DNA from: Microvelia longipes
Taxonomy: Eukaryota > Arthropoda > Insecta > Hemiptera > Veliidae
Direction: 5' to 3'
Assembly: GCA_018340805.1 (NCBI GenBank)
Contig: JACMZG010001911.1
Coordinates: 57,403,805 to 57,467,804, forward strand
DNA length: 64,000 nucleotides
Below, piece by piece: positions 58,301 to 64,000 of this stretch. How positions within the stretch are numbered: position 1 is the stretch's first letter; each line of letters starts with the position of its first letter. A program made the position numbers and the translations under genes. The notes beneath the pieces are model-generated. The model had not been told where the DNA came from and searched no databases. It worked only from the letters and a program-made list of their open reading frames with translations.

Positions 58301-61300
58301 ATCAGATTACCATACATGCCAGACAATTTAAAAAATAGGTGTTTAAATTCCCTGTGGTCGATTTAGTGGAGGTAGATACCAATTTAAATTCCCTGTGGTC
58401 GATTTAGTGGAGGTAGATACCAATTTAAATGCCCTGTGGTCGATTTAGTGGGGGTAGATACAAATTTAAATTCCCTGTGGTTGATTTAGTGGGGGTAGAT
58501 ACAAATTTAAATTCCCTGTGGTTGATTTAGTGGGGGTAGATACAAATTTAAATTCCCTGTGGTTGATTTAGTGGGGGTAGATACAAATTTAAATTCCCTG
58601 TGGTTGATTTAGTGGGGGTGGCAAATTTAAATTCTGTGGTTGATTTAGTGGGGGTAGATACAAATTGTGGTTGATTTGGGGTAGATGTGGTTGATTTAGT
58701 GGAGGTAGATACCACTTTTATTGCTATAGCTTCGTACAGAGCTGAGTAATCAGTGTGATGTATTTGAAATGTACCACCCTGTGTATTGGTGGTCTAAAAA
58801 TGAAACCTCTTTCATTACCCAAGGCTATATTAGGCTATTTAGGTGACCCTTCCAACCAGAACCATCTTATGATGCCCCTGGGGCTATCTATTCATCCCTC
58901 CCCCTATATAGTTAGATGTTTTTGCACAGATTTTTTTTCCTTATTTTAGTCTTGGTTAAATTTCTTGTAAAATATATCTTGGTTATAAAAATGCGTAAAA
59001 AAAGATAAAAAAATTAAACCTCTAATCTCATAATAAATCAAATAAAAAAATAATAACAGTTAATTTTTATAACTCTTAATAACTGCTCAATCATTTAGCT
59101 CACCTCTTCTTAATGAATATCAGGTTATGAAATTTCAGAGTACAATAAGTGACCCGAAGGGCCTTTGGTGAGCTAAGCAGGCCCACAAATTGCTCATATG
59201 GGAGCCGAATGACTATATTTTATTTTTTTGGTTAGACCCATAGTTCTTATCAATAAATGTTCCATTCATCAAAAAGTGTTAAAATAAGCTCACTACAGTC
59301 TATCGTTTAGTTTAAAAATCCCCAAGGTCATAAGTATTTTGGGTATTGACCAATCAGAGAAGCCGCTGCCAACCTCTCACTTAAAAAGAGAAAAAAATCC
59401 CTACCACAATAACCGCTGTAGGGAAAAACCTTCTTCTTCGTTCACTTTGTTTGTGGTTCTTCTTTTGATTACATCGTTTTGAAAACTACTTTCAAATTAA
59501 TCTTAAGAATGATTTTAAAATAAAACTACACAAAAGAAATGTAAAAAAACATCGCCAAGAAAATACGGGTAAAATAACCTGACTTGTTTACATAGTTTTT
59601 TCCCACTCCCTTCTTGCAGGGATTTTTTTTCTTTAGAATCAGTGGTGTCTAAACTGACCTGTCAAGATTTTTAAACAAAACAATAGACTGTAATTGCAGC
59701 TAATCAAAGCTTAGTTAGATGAAAATAGGCTCTCATTAAACATCTTGAAAACGAAATATATATGCTTTTCTATTACTGAAGCAGGATCCTTGAATAAAGT
59801 ACACTTAAATAATGATAAAGCCTGGCAAATTAAATTGCACAACTCAAACTGCTTGACATATAAATGTAGTTGCGAGCCTTTAAAGCAATGTGAAGAAATT
59901 CGGTACCTAGGAATTATAATAAATAAGAATATGAAATGGAAAGCACATGTACAGTATCTATGTTCTAGGCTTAGAAAAACTATTTATAAATTTCTTCAGC
60001 TGCCAACTATTCTCTCATTAAAGAACTTGAGGACAGTATATCTAGCTCTTTGCCAGTCCATCCTTCAGCGTACTGTACCGTAGTATATAATACCGTAGTA
60101 TTTTAGGATGGGGCGGACTTGGTGCCATCCAGTATGAATTATTGGAAATAACACAGAAAAGAATTATTAAAATCTGCTTAAAGAAAAACATAAGATATGC
60201 TTTTAATGTTTTTAAGGATTTTAATGTGCCTTATATAAGAGATTTGTACAAATTTAAGCAGATTTTTTTAAGAAAAAAATTTCTAATTTTCCATTATTCA
60301 GATATAAATATCAGACTAGAAGTCAATACCATGAGAGGATAGTTGCACCTAGCTGTAGAACATCAGCTGCGTGTAATCACAGTGCTTTCACAGCACCAAT
60401 ATTATTTATCATTTATTTGAACAACCTACTAGAGTTAAAAAGAGCATATTTTAATTTGACCTCTTTTGCAGATGATACTGTAGCAATTTTTTTGCTTTCA
60501 CAGCTCCTAGACTGTACAATAACTTGCCCATACATATTCTTTCTACTGTCCCTTACAAGACCTTTAAAAATAAGTTAAAAAAATTCATAGGTACCTAATT
60601 AGGCAATACATTTATTGCTTCTTTTTTCTCTTCTGTTTGTTTAACTTTGTTGACTTAAGTTTATAAATGTATACTTTTTACTTTATTTAATTAGATATAG
60701 GAGTAGATATAAGCAGTAGGTATAAGGAGTAAACTCGTGTCGCGCACAAGCCTTGAGCTTATGGACACAAATGGCCATTAAATATTATTTTATTTATTTA
60801 TAATTTGTAATTTAACCTTTGTAAACAGGTATTTATATATAAATAAACGATTTATTTATTTATTTAATCCAATTGCTGAACCATTAGCTTGATTTTGCCC
60901 TTTCAAGTTCTATTTAAGTCTTGCTTCTTTATCCAAGTGTATATGCTTGGATTCGTTTCTTTGACTCAGACTTGCTAATTGGAGTTTATTAATTATTTTT
61001 AGAATCCAATAATCTTTTTTTAGGTTGGTATAGGATTGAAACCAAAGACAGACGTACTAACAGTGGCCGAGTACGTGGATAAAGCAGATATGATTCTTAT
61101 AATGACTGTGGAGCCTGGTTTTGGTGGACAGAAATTCATGACTGATATGATGTCAAAAGTAAAGTGGCTTAGAGATAACTATCCATCATTGGATATTGAG
61201 GTTGATGGAGGCGTTGGTCCATCTACTATCGACTTGTGTTCTCAGGTAATGTAATTGATTTTCTTATATTAAATAAACATATTTTAAGTGTTTTGATAAA

Positions 61301-63226
61301 TTAAATTTTCATTAAATACATAATTTACAGTTCTCATATGTACCTCTCCTTTTGGACACCCATGTTCTTATAAAATATTGCCTACAGATAAGATATTAAT
61401 TCCATAAATTAACATACATCCAGTAAAGTTAAGTAGTTTAATAAATATTCTCTAAGTATATTTATCTGCTAGAAAGCAGATAGGACTATTATGTACTAAC
61501 CCTCTTATTATAAGTTTTTAATTTTAGAGTTCTTTTTTTTAATCTAGTCAACAAACAAATTTTTGGTGAAGTTTTAAATAGTTAAAATTTTATTTTAGGA
61601 ATCTCTTTTTACATAATTAGGGATACCCAAAAAATTACCTTATCTCTCCATTACAACTGCCATCAGTGGACTGATGCATTACAGCTGCTCCATTACAGTG
61701 GACCAAAGTGTGTCCTGTTTTTTCATGTTTTCGGTAATTTATTGGTAGGAATACAAAATATTAAAAATTCTTGCAAATAAATAAATTGTCTAAAAATGAG
61801 TTTCTTATTCATCCACTACCATAACTCATCAGCAAATCAATCAAATATTATAATTTTTAAATATGATGTAGTCTACTACTGAACAAGATATAACTACAAT
61901 TTACAGCTTTCAGTTTATAATAGCTGCTGAGCACTGGCCTTATAAATTTTTCGATCTTTAAAACGATCATTGTGCAGAAAATTATTGTAGATATCAATAA
62001 GAAAGAAGACTGGTTCCTCTTCCAATACCAATAGAAGAAAGTCCCCTAGAAATGAAAATTTGTCTGCATAAACTAACAAAAATTACAATCCTTTAGGAAA
62101 ATGAGAGTATTTAATTAAACATTTGACAGCTTAGTGAGTTTTTCAGACAATTTTTTTTATTCCCAGGGGACTTTTTTTATTGGTATTTGAAGAAAATTGA
62201 GGAGGAAACATGTATAGAGCACTTTGTCTTCTTTCTTATTGATCTCTCATTCATTGACGGGACAATAGCCATTTCAAAGATACAGTTAAAATTCTGTTTT
62301 ACCGTCATAAGAAAAATTTATCAGGCCAGTGCTTTGCAGCTATTATTAACTTAAAGTTGTAAATTGTAGTTATAACTTGTTCTGTAGTTCACTACAATAT
62401 AATCAAAGATTATAATGTTTGATCAATTGGCTGTTGAGTTATGGTAGTGAAATGGAAATAATTTTTAGTTTGTTTGTGTTGTAAAAAAATTATATTTGGT
62501 TTATTTTTAACTTGAAATCCTTTTTGAAAGGTTTCAAATAAATTTACTTAGCTTCAAACTTTATTTGAATTTTTTTTTTGATATTTTGTATATCTACCAA
62601 GATATTACCACGGGACTTTGGTCCACCTGCGATTGCAGCTGTAATGCATTGTTAAGGTCCTTTTTTGGGGTATCCCTGAACATGTCCTAAAATAAAATTT
62701 TATCCTTTTATAATTTTTATTTTAAAAAGATAAAAATATTAAAATTCTTTCTATAATCTGTTCTACTATTTTTCTAGAAAACCCCACACACAGACTCCAG
62801 TCTCGTGTTATTGCCTGCAAAGTTTTATTTTTACAAAAAAAATATTAAAAGGTTAAATATTAAACTGGTTAAATATTAAAGTTAATAACTGGTTAATTAT
62901 TATATAGTTTTATATATTATTATATATTTTAATTTTTTGTAGTATACATGTATTGTATGTTTTGTTTATATTATGTTTATGTAAGTTTTTACTTAATACC
63001 TTGGCAATAAGTCTATTTGAAAAAAAAACATTACCAAAAACCCGTTTGTTGACTAGGCTCTTTAGATTCTTAAAAAAATATTGAATCCAGTTTATTCTTG
63101 AGTATAAATAATATGTTACAGGCCGGAGCCAACATGATTGTTTCTGGCACAGCTGTGACTGGAGCAGAGAACCCAGCCGAAGTCATTTCACTGCTTAGGA
63201 AAACATGCCAAGACCAAATTTCTAAG
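55108..63226 (+). CDS. RPE: Ribulose-5-phosphate 3-epimerase, four exons, 3' end open
   Basis: Interconverts ribulose 5-phosphate and xylulose 5-phosphate in the non-oxidative pentose phosphate pathway, in the cytosol. The exons 55108-55344, 57566-57673, 61024-61245 and 63122-63226 give 224 codons with all introns in phase 0. The TIM-barrel active site is complete by comparison with the human enzyme: S12 (IGPS), H37 and D39 ([13 protein letters not shown]), H71 (SHMMVS) and D176 (IEVDGGVGP). The phosphate-binding EPGFGGQ and GANMIVSG loops are also present. Human RPE has 228 residues, so only a few C-terminal codons are missing. The last exon ends in a donor (AAG|GTAATA), so a short final exon probably lies beyond the window. 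Introns 1-3 carry at least eight transposon insertions. An NRF1-like site lies just upstream. Confidence 0.97.
55498..55905 (+). mobile_element. TA-flanked MITE (family 1), copy C (RPE intron 1)
   Basis: TA-CAGTCTATCGTTTAGTTT and the inverse AAACTAAACGATAGACTG-TA are perfect. One of the best preserved copies in the window. Confidence 0.94.
56552..57076. mobile_element. TIR element family 4, copy 2 (RPE intron 1)
   Basis: TACTATATATAGAAGGAGCA and GCTCCTTCTATATTAATA are the inverted ends. CACTGGTGGTC, GCCACCCTAACA and GGCAATACTTCCGGTT link it to 28660-29119. It sits between MITE copies C and D. Confidence 0.8.
57141..57528 (+). mobile_element. TA-flanked MITE (family 1), copy D (RPE intron 1)
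   Basis: Left end diverged (TACAGTCTATCAAATACTTT), right end ACTAAACGATGGACTGTA. Interior homologous to copies A-C, with a ~15-bp deletion around CTTGCCATAGAAAGCTTGCC. Confidence 0.92.
57566..57673 (+). CDS. RPE: RPE exon 2
   Basis: 36 codons after [26 protein letters not shown], then REAGMK and donor GTATTT. Corresponds to the segment with the QYTFH(L/I)EA strand in the family. Starts only 38 bp after the end of MITE copy D. Confidence 0.97.
57730..58330. other. RPE intron 2, part without recognised elements
   Basis: No repeat or RNA supported. TGACAATATTGTCAGTTTTTGACAATATT near 57736 is a small inverted motif. Confidence 0.5.
58340..58716. repeat. Minisatellite with exact 41-bp period, about eight units (RPE intron 2)
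   Basis: CCCTGTGGT starts at 58350, 58391, 58432, 58473, 58514, 58555 and 58596. The unit includes GATTTAGTGGGGGTAGATAC and AAATTTAAATT. Units change gradually from GGTCGATTTAGTGGAGG to GGTTGATTTAGTGGGGG along the array, and the last units are shortened. Confidence 0.95.
59294..59692 (-). mobile_element. TA-flanked MITE (family 1), copy E, reversed (RPE intron 2)
   Basis: Same element as copies A-D but inverted. CCCCAAGGTCATAAGTATTT follows the left end, and CTGACCTGTCAAGATTTTTA precedes the right end. Confidence 0.94.
59715..60870 (+). mobile_element. Rearranged LINE 3' fragment (RPE intron 2)
   Basis: 59745-60083 encodes a LINE RT C-terminal stretch ([20 protein letters not shown], then [13 protein letters not shown]). 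60100-60342 continues it in another frame ([17 protein letters not shown]). Then 60387-60490 carries an upstream RT motif, [10 protein letters not shown], that belongs before 59745. After a second GCTTTCACAGC.CC the normal end resumes ([10 protein letters not shown]...). The element ends in (TTTA)n at 60845-60866. Segment order is therefore scrambled. Confidence 0.82.
61024..61245 (+). CDS. RPE: RPE exon 3
   Basis: 74 codons after [41 protein letters not shown], then [17 protein letters not shown] and donor GTAATG. Carries the catalytic D176. Confidence 0.97.
61545..63055. mobile_element. TIR element family 5, copy interrupted by another element (RPE intron 3)
   Basis: TAGTCAACAAAC at the left and GTTTGTTGACTA at the right. 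The interior matches 33584-34013 (GGGATACCCAAAAAA, AAAGTGTGTCCTGTTTTTTC, GGTAGGAATACAAAATATTA; then CCAAGATATTACC, GGGGTATCCCTGAACATGTC). A different element splits it. Confidence 0.85.
61808..62455. mobile_element. Foldback element nested inside the family 5 copy
   Basis: CACTACCATAACTCATCAGC and CAAGATATAACTACAATTTA at the left are inverted at the right end (TAAATTGTAGTTATAACTTG, CTGTTGAGTTATGGTAGTGA). The pairing continues inward (CAATAAGAAAGAAGAC, AAAGTCCCCT), so nearly the whole ~650 bp folds into one long hairpin. Confidence 0.87.
63122..63226 (+). CDS. RPE: RPE exon 4
   Basis: 35 codons after [26 protein letters not shown], then [12 protein letters not shown] and donor AAG|GTAATA. If the donor were not used, the frame would read on for 17 residues to a TAA at 63278, a less likely end. 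Confidence 0.95.
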
Positions 63227-63556
63227 GTAATATATAAATTTCATTTTATCTTTTTTCCATGTTTCGTAAATTTCTAATGTTATGGGACAAATATTTTCTG
63301 GAAAGTACATCCAGATACAATTAAACCTAAAGTTTGATTTTTGTGCCAACTTTCATCTCGATATGATTCAGGTGAAATCTCATGTAAACTTACTGTATTC
63401 TTAATGTAAACACTTTTCCTATATTTCAATAGAAAAAAATAAGAAAAAGTAAAAAGATAAAACAATAAGATACACACAAGTGGGGCTGTTGCTATTGTTA
63501 TGGCAAAAAATTATTTAAATCAAGATAGTCAAAATATGCTGCATAATTCACAATTT

Positions 63557-63781
63557 AAGTTTGCCTCCGTGGCCATGATCGTAAAGGCGTTCGATTTCGG
63601 CAACGGAGGTCCGGGGTTCGCAGCCCGGGCTATGCTCTAAAATTTTATGAATAGTATTTGTATTAAAATGATTTCGCCAACTTTAATTAATTCTTAGAGT
63701 GTAGTAGATGCAACCCACCTGAGGTGGTTCCTGCATGGTGAATACCCTGAGGCCCTAAAACGGGCATTTTATTTTTATTTT
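63557..63781 (+). mobile_element. tRNA-derived SINE, copy 2, with 13-bp target duplication
   Basis: GCCTCCGTGGCCATGATCGT, GTTCGATTTCGG and B box GGTTCGCAGCC (63615-63625) form the tRNA-like head. The body CACCTGAGGTGGTTCCTGCA and AAAACGGGCATTTTA matches copy 1 at 51804, but lacks its GAGCCGCAAGGCTC hairpin. TAATTCACAATTT flanks it at 63544-63556 and 63782-63794. Lies after RPE exon 4. Confidence 0.9.
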
Positions 63782-64000
63782 TAATTCACAATTTCCTATT
63801 CCTACCACTATCAATTTGTTTTTTTTTTTTTGTTATCTGATTGTCAGCAATTTTAATAATATTTTATATTAACTTTTTTAAAAGAAATTAATGTGAACTC
63901 TGAACCTAGTAAAAACAATATCGTAACTTTAAAATGTTAATTTTAAATTAATTTTTAAAGTGAATGCTTTATGAATAGTTCTACATTAACCAAGTATTAA

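Overview
This is a nuclear window from an animal, most probably an insect. The genes have spliceosomal introns with GT-AG borders, and the protein sequences look arthropod-like. The DNA is strongly AT-rich, full of long (TA)n arrays, miniature inverted-repeat transposons, SINEs and decayed retrotransposons. The repeat style would fit a large-genome hemipteran, but that is a guess and no species can be named from the sequence.

Three conserved host genes are visible, all on the + strand. (1) A yippee-like zinc-binding protein of the YPEL1-4 class has four coding exons between 24830 and 30454. The predicted protein is 115 residues and has the C-x2-C-x52-C-x2-C zinc signature. (2) A USP22/USP27X/USP51-type deubiquitinase (Drosophila nonstop, SAGA DUB module) lies at 44492-45900. 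It has no introns and is broken by a one-base frameshift near 45410-45416. (3) Ribulose-5-phosphate 3-epimerase begins at 55108 and has four coding exons in the window (224 codons). All introns are phase 0, and the last few codons probably lie beyond the right edge.

Layout: 1-2310 is a decayed Ty1/copia element and 2640-3130 a BEL/Pao integrase remnant. 3239-4185 is a nested pair of inverted-repeat elements. 5100-24800 is gene-poor, with (TA)n arrays, tandem repeats (53-bp, 61-bp and a 1.9-kb satellite), a hAT-type MITE with a perfect 8-bp target duplication, a foldback element at 18112-18822 and a possible 5' exon at 6000-6194. 24830-30454 is the YPEL gene, whose introns are loaded with MITEs and a LINE 3' fragment. 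30455-44400 is almost featureless AT-rich DNA with a few inverted repeats. 44492-45900 is the USP gene. 46835-48270 holds two related foldback elements. 49011-50634 is a TIR element containing two 5S-rRNA-like segments. 50990-51467 is a 217-bp-arm hairpin with one mismatch. 51804-52071 is a tRNA-derived SINE. 53320-54758 holds two abutting foldback elements just upstream of the epimerase. 55108 to the end is the epimerase gene, with at least eight transposon insertions in its introns and a second SINE copy at 63557-63781.

The three genes have no obvious shared pathway: a conserved zinc protein, a histone deubiquitinase and a pentose-phosphate enzyme. Their proximity looks incidental. The most unusual content is structural: the near-perfect hairpin, five hammerhead-like ribozyme cores, 5S-like repeat segments, nested transposons within introns, and a TA-type MITE family present five times.
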